A stretch of DNA of 35,330 nt from Verrucomicrobiota bacterium (GCA_018823105.1 JAHJJH010000019.1:1-35330); one strand, 5' to 3'. Counted from the stretch's first letter, positions 24,029 through 34,095 are shown. Made by a program: numbers and translations. Notes: generated by a model not told the origin, from the letters alone.

Positions 24029-25860
24029 AAAAGCTCTTGCTGCTGGGCCTTCTCCTCCTGACCTCCATCCCCGGGGTCCGAGCGGCCGACGAGATGTTCC
24101 CCCGCGAAGGCTGGAAGGAGGCTGCCAATCCGCTCGCCTACCCGGAAGCCCGGCCCGGCGGGGAAATCGCCATTTACGCGGGGGATTATCCGAAGAGCTT
24201 CAATTATTACCTGGACCAGAATGTCTTTTCCGCCGAATTGTTCGGTGCGATGTACGAGTCGTTGCTGGGCCAGCACCCCCTGACGCTGGACTATGAGCCC
24301 GGACTGGCCGAGCGGTGGTCCATCTCGGAAGACAAGCGCACCTTCACCTTTTGGCTCGATCCCCGCGCGAAATGGAGCGACGGCCGGCCCGTTACAGCGG
24401 AGGATGTGAAGTGGACGTTTGACGCCGTTATGAAACCGGAAAACATCACCGGACCGCATAAAATCTATCTCAGCCGGTTTGAAACGCCCGAAGTGCTCGA
24501 CGAGCGGACCATCCGCTTCCACGCGAAGGAGATCCATTGGCAGAACCTGGATGCCCTGGCGTCCTACCAGATCCTGCCCCGCCATGCGTTTGCCGAGGCC
24601 GATTTCAACAAGATCAATTTCGAGTTCCCGGTCGTTTCTGGATCCTACCGGCTGGGCGAAATCCAGGAAGGCGTGCTGGCCAAGCTGGAACGGCGCGCCG
24701 ACTGGTGGAACCGCGATTCCATCCGTTCGCGGAGCGTCGGGAACTTCCAGACCCTTGTCTTTAAATTTTTTGCAGAGCGGGACAACGCCTTCGAGGCGTT
24801 CAAGAAGGGCGCGATTGACCTGTTCCCCGTGTACACCGCACACCTCTGGGCCACCCAGACCGAGGGCGAGCGGTATGACAGGAACTGGGTGATCAAGCAG
24901 CGGATTTTCAACTACAATCCCGTGGGATTTCAGGGTTTCGCCATGAACGGCCGGCGGCCGCCGTTCGACGACGTTCACGTTCGCCGTGCCCTGGCGCACC
25001 TGCTGGACCGCGAGAAGATGAACGCCACCCTGATGCATAACCAGTATTTTCTGCACCGCTCCTACTATGAGGATCTCTACAGCGCGGAGCGCCCGTGCAA
25101 GAACGAGTTGGTCGAATTCGACAAGGACCGCGCGCGCAAGTCGCTGGCCGAGGCGGGGTGGACGGTTAATCCGAAGAGCGGCTTGCTGGAAAAGGACGGG
25201 CAGCCCTTCCGTTTCCGGTTTCTTTCCCGCGACGCGGCGACGGACAAGTTCCTCGTCATCTACAAAGAGGCCCTCAAGGACGCGGGCATCGAAATGCTTA
25301 TCGAGAAAAAGGATTGGGCCGCATGGGCCAAGGACATGGACGAATTCAACTTCGACATGACCTGGGCCGCCTGGAGCGGGGGCCTGCGGAAGGATCCCGA
25401 GCCCATGTGGTCTTCCGTCGAGGCGGACAAGCGATCCGGCCAGAACATCACCGGATTCCGCAACGACGAAGTGGATGCCTTGATCGCCGCGCAACGCGAA
25501 AACTTTGATATCCAGCAGCGCCACGAACTGTGCCGGCGGATTGACCGCATCTTGACGGCCGAGTTCCCCTACATCCTGCTGTGGAACATCAACTATACCC
25601 GGCTGCTCTATTGGAACAAGTTCGGCGTCCCGCCGACCGTGCTCGGCAAATACGGCGACGAGCGCGCGGCCTACTGGTACTGGTGGTATGATGAGGACGT
25701 CGCCGCTGAACTGAAGGACGCCATGAACGAGGGGTTGCCTCTGCCGCGCAAGCCGGCGGCAGTGCGGTTTGATGAGGTGTTCCAGACAAAATCTGAACAA
25801 CGAACGCCCAACATCCAACGCCCAACGGCCAAGGAATCCGAAGAACCTGAAGGAGAATAA
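24025..25860 (+). CDS. Peptide ABC transporter substrate-binding protein (YejA-like), second of two
   Basis: This 611-residue periplasmic binding protein has a Sec signal peptide, MKKLLLLGLLLLTSIPGVRA, cut before ADEM. The mature part follows the family-5/YejA pattern: YPKSFNYYLDQNVFSAELFG, YEPGLAERWSISEDKRTFTF, WSDGRPVTAEDVKWTFDA and SYQILPRHAF. Later come FDDVHVRRALAHLLDREKMN and TWAAWSGGLRKDPEPMWSS. The start codon overlaps the previous stop (ATGA), showing translational coupling. The final residues (SEQRTPNIQRPTAKESEE and a short end) come from a heptamer repeat at 25799-25833 and are not family-conserved. Two binding proteins in one operon suggest a split ligand range or a second docking partner. 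Ligand is inferred as peptides. Confidence 0.92.
   Translation: MKKLLLLGLLLLTSIPGVRAADEMFPREGWKEAANPLAYPEARPGGEIAIYAGDYPKSFNYYLDQNVFSAELFGAMYESLLGQHPLTLDYEPGLAERWSISEDKRTFTFWLDPRAKWSDGRPVTAEDVKWTFDAVMKPENITGPHKIYLSRFETPEVLDERTIRFHAKEIHWQNLDALASYQILPRHAFAEADFNKINFEFPVVSGSYRLGEIQEGVLAKLERRADWWNRDSIRSRSVGNFQTLVFKFFAERDNAFEAFKKGAIDLFPVYTAHLWATQTEGERYDRNWVIKQRIFNYNPVGFQGFAMNGRRPPFDDVHVRRALAHLLDREKMNATLMHNQYFLHRSYYEDLYSAERPCKNELVEFDKDRARKSLAEAGWTVNPKSGLLEKDGQPFRFRFLSRDAATDKFLVIYKEALKDAGIEMLIEKKDWAAWAKDMDEFNFDMTWAAWSGGLRKDPEPMWSSVEADKRSGQNITGFRNDEVDALIAAQRENFDIQQRHELCRRIDRILTAEFPYILLWNINYTRLLYWNKFGVPPTVLGKYGDERAAYWYWWYDEDVAAELKDAMNEGLPLPRKPAAVRFDEVFQTKSEQRTPNIQRPTAKESEEPEGE
25799..25833. repeat. Heptanucleotide repeat, five units of (R)NCCAAC type, coding
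   Basis: The units AACGAAC, GCCCAAC, ATCCAAC, GCCCAAC and GGCCAAG follow each other and encode the tail of the second binding protein. The three central units fit best. Confidence 0.8.
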
Positions 25861-25890
25861 ACCGACCAGGCAGAGATCCTTCGCTGTGCT

Positions 25891-25948
25891 GACAACGACG
25901 AGGACGAGAATGCGGATTGTCCTGAACCTTGACACCTGAACCCTGACA
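25891..25948. repeat. Compound repeat: GAC/GAG triplets then four heptamers
   Basis: A six-triplet GAC/AAC/GAG stretch (25891-25908), similar to 9976-10023, is followed by heptamers CCTGAAC, CTTGACA, CCTGAAC and CCTGACA at 25921-25948. Nearly all of the 96-base spacer between the second binding protein and the YejB-like gene is simple repeat. It ends eight bases before that start codon, so repeat length could affect translation initiation. Confidence 0.85.
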
Positions 25949-25956
25949 CCTTCCCC

Positions 25957-27003
25957 ATGGACCGCCTCAACTATTTTCTCCGCCGCTTGCTGCTCATGGT
26001 GCCCACATTCATCGGGATCACCTTTTTCAGCTTCGGCCTGTGCCAGTTCGTGCCGGGCGGGCCCATCGAGCAGGTGATCCTCCAGATGCGCGGGGTAGGG
26101 GGGGGCGCGGGCGACCGCATGTCCTCCGCGGCGGGCCCCATCACCGAGGAACAGCGCAAGGCCCTGGAGAAGCATTTCGGATTTGATAAGCCCTTGCCGG
26201 AGCGGTACTGGAAGTGGCTGGTGCGCGACCGCATTGGCCTGGCCGTGGAGTCCTACAAGTATCCGAACAAGACGGTCTGGCAGCTGATCAAGGCCCGCTT
26301 TCCAGTGTCGCTGGTGTTCGGCGTGACGGGATTTGTGCTGACGTACCTGGTCTGCATCCCGCTGGGTATCGCCAAGGCCTTGCGGCACGGCAGCGCGTTC
26401 GACCTCGCCTCCAGCGCGATTGTTTTCATCGGCTATGCCATACCCCCGTTCGCCTTCGGCATGGTGTTGAAGGTGCTCTTCAGCGGCGTCACGGAAACCT
26501 TTTGGGACATCTTTCCCGTCGCCGGGTTCCATTCGCCGGATTTTGCGGCGCTGGGATTCGGGGCGAAGATCAAGGATCTCTTCCTGCACATGTTCCTGCC
26601 GGTGCTCTGCTACATGGTCGGGAACTTTGCCGTGCTCACGCTGCTGATGAAAAACTCGTTGCTGGAGCAGATCGGGCAGGATTACATCCGGACCGTCCTG
26701 GCCCGGGGCGCCACCCGCGCCCGCGCCATCTGGGGCCACGCCTTTCGCAACGCGCTCATCCCCATCGCCACCGGGTTCGGCGGCATCCTGACGATCATGT
26801 TCGCGGGCTCCGTGCTCATCGAGCGCGTGTTCGAAATCCCCGGCATGGGCCGCCTGAGCCTGGATGCCATCGTCAGCCGCGACTACATGGTCTTCATGGG
26901 GATTCTCTCGTTGACTGCAATCCTGGGAATGCTCGGGCGCCTGCTCTCCGATTTCTGCTACCTCCTGATTGACCCCCGCATCACGTTTCGGAACCAGGGA
27001 TGA
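25957..27003 (+). CDS. Peptide ABC transporter permease, YejB/DppB-like
   Basis: This 348-residue inner-membrane permease has an N-terminal helix starting NYFLRRLLLMVPTFIGITFF, a periplasmic segment to about residue 110, and five further helices. The EAA-type coupling loop reads DYIRTVLARGATRARAIWGH, with the family-conserved G after ARGA. The YejB-like features are FVPGGPIEQ near residue 33 and the long first loop. A run of eight G residues at 26098-26105 lies in the coding part for VGGGAG. The ATG at 25957 is preceded mainly by simple repeats, with no clear Shine-Dalgarno. The stop overlaps the next start (ATGA). It pairs with the following permease to form the channel. Confidence 0.95.
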   Translation: MDRLNYFLRRLLLMVPTFIGITFFSFGLCQFVPGGPIEQVILQMRGVGGGAGDRMSSAAGPITEEQRKALEKHFGFDKPLPERYWKWLVRDRIGLAVESYKYPNKTVWQLIKARFPVSLVFGVTGFVLTYLVCIPLGIAKALRHGSAFDLASSAIVFIGYAIPPFAFGMVLKVLFSGVTETFWDIFPVAGFHSPDFAALGFGAKIKDLFLHMFLPVLCYMVGNFAVLTLLMKNSLLEQIGQDYIRTVLARGATRARAIWGHAFRNALIPIATGFGGILTIMFAGSVLIERVFEIPGMGRLSLDAIVSRDYMVFMGILSLTAILGMLGRLLSDFCYLLIDPRITFRNQG

Positions 27004-28628
27004 CGACAGCCGATCCAGAGCGTGCCGTCACGGCTGTCCGGAGATGGGGATTTGATCCCGTCACACGGAAACGGTTTACACGCTTCCGCGAGATGCGCCG
27101 CGCGTGGTGGTCATTCTGGATCCTGGTCATCCTCTACGGGGTCAGCCTGGTTTCCGAGTTGGTGGCCGGCAACCAACCGCTCATGGTGCGCTTTCAGGGG
27201 CGTTTGTATTTCCCGGTAGTCCGGTTTTATCCCGAAGATGTTTTCACGGGCAGCGGTCGCATGACCCGGCCGGACTACAAGCAGATCGCGCGCAACGAGG
27301 TGTTCCGGGCTGATCCACATCATCGCATGGTGTTTCCCCCGATTCCCTATGGCCCCCTGGAAAGCGTCCGTCCGGAATCCATTGCTTTGCCCGATGAGGC
27401 GTTGATTACCCTCTCCCGCGAACCCGTCGTGGGCACGGTGACCCTGGCCCCCGACGGCTCCATCGTGTCCGCGGAGGCTGTTTCATTTTTCTTTGGCGTC
27501 CCCGAGGACCGCTTAGCGGGAGAACCGTTTGAACGGTTCGGTGCGCTTCCCGTCCGCTTCAAAAGTGCCCTGCAGGAGCGCTTTGCCAACCGGGCGGCGC
27601 CCGGCCTGGCCGTGGAAAGTCACGGACCGGATGGACAGGCGGCCCTGCTTTCACTGGCCACCTTTACGCCGCGTACAACGCCGCCGGCTTACGTCCGCTT
27701 GTTGGTTCGAGAGCCCGAGACCGCCCCTTCCGTCGCAGGCCGCGTGAGCGTCTCCCGCGAGGGCGAGGCAATCGCGGTTGAGGGAACGACTTGGCAGGCG
27801 CTGGAGGACGCGGAGCGCGCACGCCTCCTTGACAGTGCACAGCAATGCTTTGGAGGACCCGTGCCCGAGGAACGCATTCTCGTGGACGGCCGCTGGGTTC
27901 GCGCCCGGTTCAGCCGGGATGTGGTGACCTTCCCCTTCCGCCCCGTGAGGGGGCATCCGCTCGGACTGGACAGCGCCGGGCGCGATATCCTGGTGCGTAT
28001 TCTCTACGGGCTTCGCACCTCGTTGACCTTCGGCCTGCTGCTGGTCGTGGCCACTATGGCGGCCGGCATCGCGGTGGGCGCCCTGCAGGGGTACTACGGA
28101 GGGGTGGTGGACCTGCTGGGCCAGCGGGCTGTGGAAATATGGGAATCGCTGCCCTTCCTTTATATCCTGATCCTGATGGGTTCCGTGTTCGGCCGGAGCT
28201 TTGCGCTCTTGTTAATTTGCTACGGGATTTTCAACTGGGTGGGCATTTCCTATTACATTCGCGCCGAATTTCTGCGATTGCGCCGGCAACCTTTTGTTGA
28301 GGCCGCCTGGTGCATGGGATTGCCCGCCCGGAAGATTATTTTCCGGCACATCCTGCCCAATGCCCTCGTGCCGGTCATCACCTTCTTTCCGTTTTCGCTG
28401 GTCGGAGCGGTGGGGGTGCTGGCCGCGCTGGACTACCTGGGATTCGGGCTCCCGCCGCCCACAGCGAGTTGGGGGGAGATGCTGGCCCAGGCCCAGGAAT
28501 ATAACTGGGCCTGGTGGCTGTCGCTGTATCCCTCGCTGGCCCTTTTTATTGTCATGCTGTTGGGTGTCTTTATCGGCGAGGGCGTTCGCGCCGCCTTTGA
28601 TCCAAGACGATATACCCGCCTCGAATAG
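27000..28628 (+). CDS. Peptide ABC transporter permease, YejE-like with extra PAS-like domain
   Basis: The 542-residue product is a YejE-type permease, normally about 340 residues. The N-terminal part has one helix at about 36-54, then a YejE-like segment with LYFPVVRFYPE and FPPIPYG near 113-118. The permease core begins at HPLGLDSAGRDILVRILYG near residue 319 and has helices to the end. The EAA loop runs through FVEAAWCMGLPARKIIFRH. Between them is an insert of about 180 residues (about 125-308), on the periplasmic side by topology. Its first half (142-240) reads like a PAS domain: VTLAPDGSIVSAEAVSFFFG, then VPEDRLAGEPFERF, then a closing strand YVRLLVREP. The rest has no clear match. The insert could sense a ligand or dock a binding protein. 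The permease assignment is firm; the PAS reading is inference. Confidence 0.9.
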   Translation: MTTADPERAVTAVRRWGFDPVTRKRFTRFREMRRAWWSFWILVILYGVSLVSELVAGNQPLMVRFQGRLYFPVVRFYPEDVFTGSGRMTRPDYKQIARNEVFRADPHHRMVFPPIPYGPLESVRPESIALPDEALITLSREPVVGTVTLAPDGSIVSAEAVSFFFGVPEDRLAGEPFERFGALPVRFKSALQERFANRAAPGLAVESHGPDGQAALLSLATFTPRTTPPAYVRLLVREPETAPSVAGRVSVSREGEAIAVEGTTWQALEDAERARLLDSAQQCFGGPVPEERILVDGRWVRARFSRDVVTFPFRPVRGHPLGLDSAGRDILVRILYGLRTSLTFGLLLVVATMAAGIAVGALQGYYGGVVDLLGQRAVEIWESLPFLYILILMGSVFGRSFALLLICYGIFNWVGISYYIRAEFLRLRRQPFVEAAWCMGLPARKIIFRHILPNALVPVITFFPFSLVGAVGVLAALDYLGFGLPPPTASWGEMLAQAQEYNWAWWLSLYPSLALFIVMLLGVFIGEGVRAAFDPRRYTRLE

Positions 28629-28736
28629 CGCGGAGTGGTCTTTCCCCCCCCTTCTTTTTACCAGTTCCCGCGGAGTTGGCAGGCAACCTGCTTTAATAAT
28701 GCACGGTATACATAACATTTAGCGCAGGGTAGTTTT

Positions 28737-28742
28737 TATAAT
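28737..28742 (+). promoter_or_regulatory. Possible -10 box of the metallopeptidase gene
   Basis: A consensus TATAAT lies about 25 bases before the start at 28767, in an AT-rich stretch within the 138-base spacer. No good -35 hexamer is found 16-18 bases upstream, so this may be an activator-dependent promoter, or chance. Confidence 0.35.
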
Positions 28743-28766
28743 TAGCGATTGTGTCGGGAGATGGGT

Positions 28767-31700
28767 ATGATTTGGGCGATGCATCATGTCCGGCGGATTT
28801 TGTATCTGCTGGTCATGGCCGGCACTGCATGGGCTGCTGATACCAAGCCGGACGGCGCCCCCGCCCGTCTTTTCGGGCCCGATGCCAAGGAGGTCTATGG
28901 CGGGGGGCGTGCCATTCGCGTGGCGGATTTCCCTCCCAGCCTGCTTCGAACCCAGTTGGAGGGATTGTCGCCTGACGCCCGTGCCCGCGCCCTGGAGAAA
29001 CTGGAGTCGTTGCAATTTCACCGGAACGATATCAGCGCCCTGCGGTCAGACCGCGAGGGTGGCATTTATTATGTCTGTGATTTTGGCCGCCCGTCCGGGG
29101 TGGATGAGCAGGAGGCCGAAGAGGCCAGCGCGCCGATCGACGAACCCCGGATCCTTTTCGCTTCGATCCCGGTGACCAGCCCGCCCGCGTATCACAGCAA
29201 ACCGGGTTCCACCAACATACTGTTCCTGGACTTCAACGGCCATGTCGTCTCGAATACATACTGGAACACGGCCTATACTACCCCCGTCTGGCGCGCCCGG
29301 GCGTTTGATACGGACGGGGATGAAACGACCTTCAGCGACTTGGAGCAACGCTACATCAAGCAGATCTGGGAGCGGGTGGCAGAGGACTATACGCCGTTCG
29401 ACGTGGACGTCACCACGGAGCAGCCGCCCTCCTGGTATCGCCGCGTCGGCCACGCCCTGATTACGCCGACTACCGATGCCGACGGTCGTCGTTGCCCTCA
29501 TTACGGGTATGGCGGAATCGCCTACGTGAATGTCTTCAACTTGGCCAACTACTCCTATAACGTGGCCGGTTGTTACTCCCCCGCCTGGGTCACCCCTATG
29601 TCGGGGTCTTCCTATGCGAGCACAGCGGAGGCCGCGACGCACGAACTGGGACACAATATGGGCCTGAGCCACGACGGCACCTCCACGCTGGGATACTATC
29701 CGGGCCACGCCGCGACAACCAGCGCGCCCTCCTGGGGCCCGATCATGGGAACCGCCTACGGGCGGAACGTGTCCCAGTGGAGCAAGGGAGAGTATTATAA
29801 CGCGAACCAGACACAGGACGACTTGGCCATTATTGCCGCCAAGACGGTGTACAAGACGGATGACCATGGAAGCAACAGCGCCTCGGCCACCCCGATGTCC
29901 GTCGACGGGTTGAGCGTGACGGCGACCGGTCTGATCGGGCGCACATCCGACCGTGATGTTTTTTCCCTGTCTTCCGGCAGCGGTAACGTGGTGCTTTCCG
30001 CGATCCCATATCGCTGCACCAACGGCACGTGGGGCGGCAACAGCGACCTGGTGCTGCTGCTCTGCGACAGCGACGGCTCCGTGCTGGCTTCGAATAACAT
30101 CGCGGCCGGGGTTCACGCCTCCATCACGCAGGCGGTGGCCGTCGGCACGTACTATGCGCACGTCTATCCCTGCGGAACCGGCTATCCGACGAACAACCCT
30201 CCCAGCGGATACACGGTATACGGCAGCCTCGGCGCCTACCTGGTGACGGGCACGGTGGCCGCGCTGGGCGACGTCGTTATCCTGTCGGAGCCCGATGGCG
30301 GAGAGGTCTTCTATCGTTCGAACCAGATGGACATTGCCTGGTCGTCCGGCTTTACCAATGCCGTGAAGATCGAACTGTACCGGGGCGGCGCGCTGAACAC
30401 CGTGATCGTATCGAATACCCCCAACGACGACGCGTACTCGTGGCCCATTCCCGGCGCGCAGGCCATCGGGACCAACTACCGCATCCGGGTGGCCCGGGTG
30501 GACAATGAAAGCATTTATGATGAGAGCGCCGGGGATTTCAGTATCCGTGCCCCGCCCGTGGTGGTGTTGTCCGAAAATTTTGACAGCAGCGCTTCGCTGC
30601 CCGTCGCCTGGACGCAAGAGTTCGTGGTTAGTACAACCAGTTGGAGGCTGCAAAACGGCGGAGGGTCCTCGGGCGGGGCTCATCCCTCATCAGCGTATTC
30701 CGGCACCAATAATGCCATTCTTTATGCCGCATCCACTTCAGACCACAAAACCCGCCTGATCACGCCCGCGATGAATCTCGGCGGGACCGCAAATGCGCAA
30801 CTCACCTTCCAGCATACTATGGAAGTCTGGAACGGCGATCAGGATCAGTTGCGTGTCTTCTGCCGCACCAACAGCACGGCGGCTTGGGTCGAAATAGGTG
30901 CTTATATCGACAGTGTTGCAGCATGGACCGAACGGACTCACTCCCTGCCCAACGTCTCCACCCAGTATTTCGTGGCTTTTGAAGGTAACGCCAAATATGG
31001 TTACGGGGTCTGTCTCGATGACGTGGAGGTTACGGCTGAAGTCCTCGATTCGCCGGTGGTGGAGTCCAACCGCCTTGTGGTGGTGTCCCCGTACGGGACA
31101 CCCGCCCCGTCGGCAGGAACGAACTGGTATACCAACGGCGCGGCGGTTTCCGCGTCCGTCGGCGGGTCGCCGGCAACGCAGGGCCTGACCATCCAGTATG
31201 TCTGCTCCGGCTGGGCGGGGACCGGCAGCGTGCCGGCCAGCGGCGCGCAGACCAATCTGTACTTTTCGCTGACGAATGATTCGACGCTGACCTGGCGTTG
31301 GACCACGAACTTCTATTTCGGCCGCACGGCCGGGACGAATGGCGCCGTCCTGGGGCCGACCAGCGGGTGGTATGCCTCCGGCAGCAGCGTTTCCGTAACC
31401 GCTGCGCCTGCGGATCATTACTGCTTTGCCGGGTGGAGCGGGGACGCGCAGGGCGACACCAATGCCCTTGTAATGACGGTCACGATGGATTGGTCGCGGC
31501 ACCTGACGGCCAACTTCACGGAAATCATGGCGGCCTGCGGGACACCAGAACCCTGGCTTGCGGAATACTATCCGGCGACCAATAACTACAACGAGGCCGA
31601 GCTCAGCGACACGGATGGCGATGGGCTGGAGGCCTGGAAGGAGTACATCGCCGGCACCGATCCCACCGATCCCGCCTCGGGACTGGAGTTGGTTGAGCCG

Positions 31701-31913
31701 TCCCTCCCGATAGATGGCCGGATGCTCATGCAGTGGATGGCCGTCTCGGGGCGGTACTATTCGATCTTTTACCTCACCAACCTCGCCGCGTCGGTCATGC
31801 AACCCTTGATCGAAGACTTGCGCGCGGATGGGAACGGCATCCTGTCTTTCACCAACACGATCCCGCCGGAAGAGTCGCAACGCTACTATCGCCTCAAGGT
31901 TACGCTCGAGTAG
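28767..31913 (+). CDS. Large secreted zinc metallopeptidase with C-terminal repeat domains
   Basis: The 1048-residue product starts at the ATG at 28767, six bases after GGGAG; a TTG at 28749 and ATG at 28761 are less likely. A signal peptide ends in GTAWA. A metzincin-type domain follows, with HELGHNMGLSH giving zinc ligands His292, His296 and His302 and catalytic Glu293, and PIMGTAYGRNVSQWS as a possible Met-turn. Next come a PPC-like beta domain (about 370-500) and a segment with SEPDGGEVFYRSNQMDIAWS (about 505-600). A jelly-roll of the choice-of-anchor J type (about 605-760) is followed by two InlB-type B-repeats (about 765-925). A DTDGDGLEAWKEYIAGTDP calcium loop (about 946-965) precedes the C-terminal YYSIFY...YYRLKV module. 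It sits between the permease and ATPase genes of a peptide importer, so it may supply peptides. Confidence 0.9.
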   Translation: MIWAMHHVRRILYLLVMAGTAWAADTKPDGAPARLFGPDAKEVYGGGRAIRVADFPPSLLRTQLEGLSPDARARALEKLESLQFHRNDISALRSDREGGIYYVCDFGRPSGVDEQEAEEASAPIDEPRILFASIPVTSPPAYHSKPGSTNILFLDFNGHVVSNTYWNTAYTTPVWRARAFDTDGDETTFSDLEQRYIKQIWERVAEDYTPFDVDVTTEQPPSWYRRVGHALITPTTDADGRRCPHYGYGGIAYVNVFNLANYSYNVAGCYSPAWVTPMSGSSYASTAEAATHELGHNMGLSHDGTSTLGYYPGHAATTSAPSWGPIMGTAYGRNVSQWSKGEYYNANQTQDDLAIIAAKTVYKTDDHGSNSASATPMSVDGLSVTATGLIGRTSDRDVFSLSSGSGNVVLSAIPYRCTNGTWGGNSDLVLLLCDSDGSVLASNNIAAGVHASITQAVAVGTYYAHVYPCGTGYPTNNPPSGYTVYGSLGAYLVTGTVAALGDVVILSEPDGGEVFYRSNQMDIAWSSGFTNAVKIELYRGGALNTVIVSNTPNDDAYSWPIPGAQAIGTNYRIRVARVDNESIYDESAGDFSIRAPPVVVLSENFDSSASLPVAWTQEFVVSTTSWRLQNGGGSSGGAHPSSAYSGTNNAILYAASTSDHKTRLITPAMNLGGTANAQLTFQHTMEVWNGDQDQLRVFCRTNSTAAWVEIGAYIDSVAAWTERTHSLPNVSTQYFVAFEGNAKYGYGVCLDDVEVTAEVLDSPVVESNRLVVVSPYGTPAPSAGTNWYTNGAAVSASVGGSPATQGLTIQYVCSGWAGTGSVPASGAQTNLYFSLTNDSTLTWRWTTNFYFGRTAGTNGAVLGPTSGWYASGSSVSVTAAPADHYCFAGWSGDAQGDTNALVMTVTMDWSRHLTANFTEIMAACGTPEPWLAEYYPATNNYNEAELSDTDGDGLEAWKEYIAGTDPTDPASGLELVEPSLPIDGRMLMQWMAVSGRYYSIFYLTNLAASVMQPLIEDLRADGNGILSFTNTIPPEESQRYYRLKVTLE

Positions 31914-31924
31914 TCCTGCAACCG

Positions 31925-31974
31925 CGAGCATGAGCGAGCGGACCTCCGCTGCATTTTCCCCTCGCTCACGCTCG
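31925..31974. terminator. Inverted repeat after the metallopeptidase gene
   Basis: The 14-base arms 31925-31938 and 31961-31974 match at 13 of 14 positions around a 22-base loop (CGAGCATGAGCGAG against CTCGCTCACGCTCG). It lies 12 bases after the stop codon. There is no following T-run, so if it slows transcription it would be as a Rho-dependent or mRNA-stabilising hairpin. Confidence 0.35.
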
Positions 31975-32043
31975 GGGCTACGCGACGCGAGAAAAAGATT
32001 TTTAGCCAAACCGGCAGACATGGTTGTACTATCAGGCGCATTC

Positions 32044-33029
<986 letters not shown>

Positions 33030-33033
<4 letters not shown>

Positions 33034-34004
33034 CTACGCCTCCCCCCTTGCTGGAAATCAACGGATTGCGGACCTGGTTCCCGGTACGGCGGGGAATCAT
33101 CAGCCGCACGGTCGGCCAGGTGAAGGCCGTGGATGACGTCTCTCTCTGCGTGGCCGAGGGCGAAACGCTGGGGCTGGTGGGCGAATCGGGCTGCGGGAAG
33201 ACCACCCTCGGACGAACGATCGTCGGCCTGGAACAACCCCGTGCCGGCCGGATCCTTTTTCAAGGCAGGAACCTGGGCCGCATGTCCCGCCGGGATCGCA
33301 AAGCCGTCAGCCTCCATCTGCAGTTTATTTTTCAGGATCCCTACGCCTCATTGAATCCGCGCATGACCATACTCGACATTCTGACGGAAGGACTGGGGGA
33401 ACATCGCTTGTTGCGTAAGGCGCGGGAGGAAGAGGCGGTGCGTCTCCTGGCCGAAGTGGGCCTTCCTTCGGACGCCTTGTATCGCTATCCGTTCGAGTTT
33501 TCCGGGGGGCAACGCCAGCGAATCAGCCTGGCCCGCGCGCTCTCGTTACGACCTTCGCTGGTGATTTGTGACGAACCGGTCAGTTCGCTGGACGTGTCGG
33601 TGCAGGCCCAGGTGATCAACCTGCTCATGGAACTGCGCGAGAAGCACGGACTGGCCTACCTGTTCATCTCGCACGACTTGAGCGTCGTCCGGCACTTGAG
33701 CGACCGGATCGCCGTGATGTACCTGGGCCGGATTGTGGAAGAGGGCGGCGCGGAAGCCATTATGGAGAATCCGTTGCATCCCTACACCCAGGCCTTGCTG
33801 GCCGCCGTGCTGGTCCCGGGCCGCCCGCGGGGTCAGAAGTTGGTGCTTCCCGGTGAGCCTCCCTCACCGCTGAACCCGCCCCCCGGATGCCCGTTTCACA
33901 CCCGTTGCCCCAAGGTCATGGAAATCTGCCGGAAGGAGTATCCGGCCGCCCGCACCGCCGAGGAACGGCGCGTGAACTGTCATCTCCATCCAGCCGATGA
34001 ATAA
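33030..34004 (+). CDS. Peptide ABC transporter ATP-binding protein, DppF/OppF-like
   Basis: The 324-residue partner ATPase begins at the ATG at 33030 overlapping the previous stop, with a GGGGGA upstream. It has the OppF-type N-terminus PLLEINGLRTWFPVRRGIIS, with the family-specific insertion before VKAVDDVS. Walker A GESGCGKTTL is at 51-60, the signature FSGGQRQR near 156-163, and Walker B LVICDEPVSSLDV near 174-186. The C-terminal motif GCPFHTRCPKVMEIC is the cysteine-rich oligopeptide extension. With the DppD-like protein it forms the ATPase heterodimer for the YejB/YejE-like channel. It is the last gene of the transporter operon. No terminator was seen in the 141 bases to the next gene, which carry a new promoter. 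Confidence 0.96.
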
Positions 34005-34066
34005 CCGCTGCGCCGGCTTCATGTAGTGCACAACACGCTGGAGAATAATTAATTACATGTTTTATG

Positions 34067-34095
34067 TTGACGTGGCGTCGAATGGTTTATAGTAT
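34067..34095 (+). promoter_or_regulatory. Putative promoter of the tandem lipoprotein genes
   Basis: TTGACG at 34067-34072 is followed after 17 bases by TAGTAT (34090-34095), or after 15 by TATAGT (34088-34093). The region is far more AT-rich than its surroundings. Transcription would start about 40 bases before the ATG at 34146. Confidence 0.5.

Noticed and set aside
23977-26739. A 920-codon open frame on the minus strand opposite the binding-protein and permease genes
   Set aside because: It lies opposite three well-conserved genes and its translation has no recognisable fold. Long antisense frames are a common by-product of GC-rich codon use.
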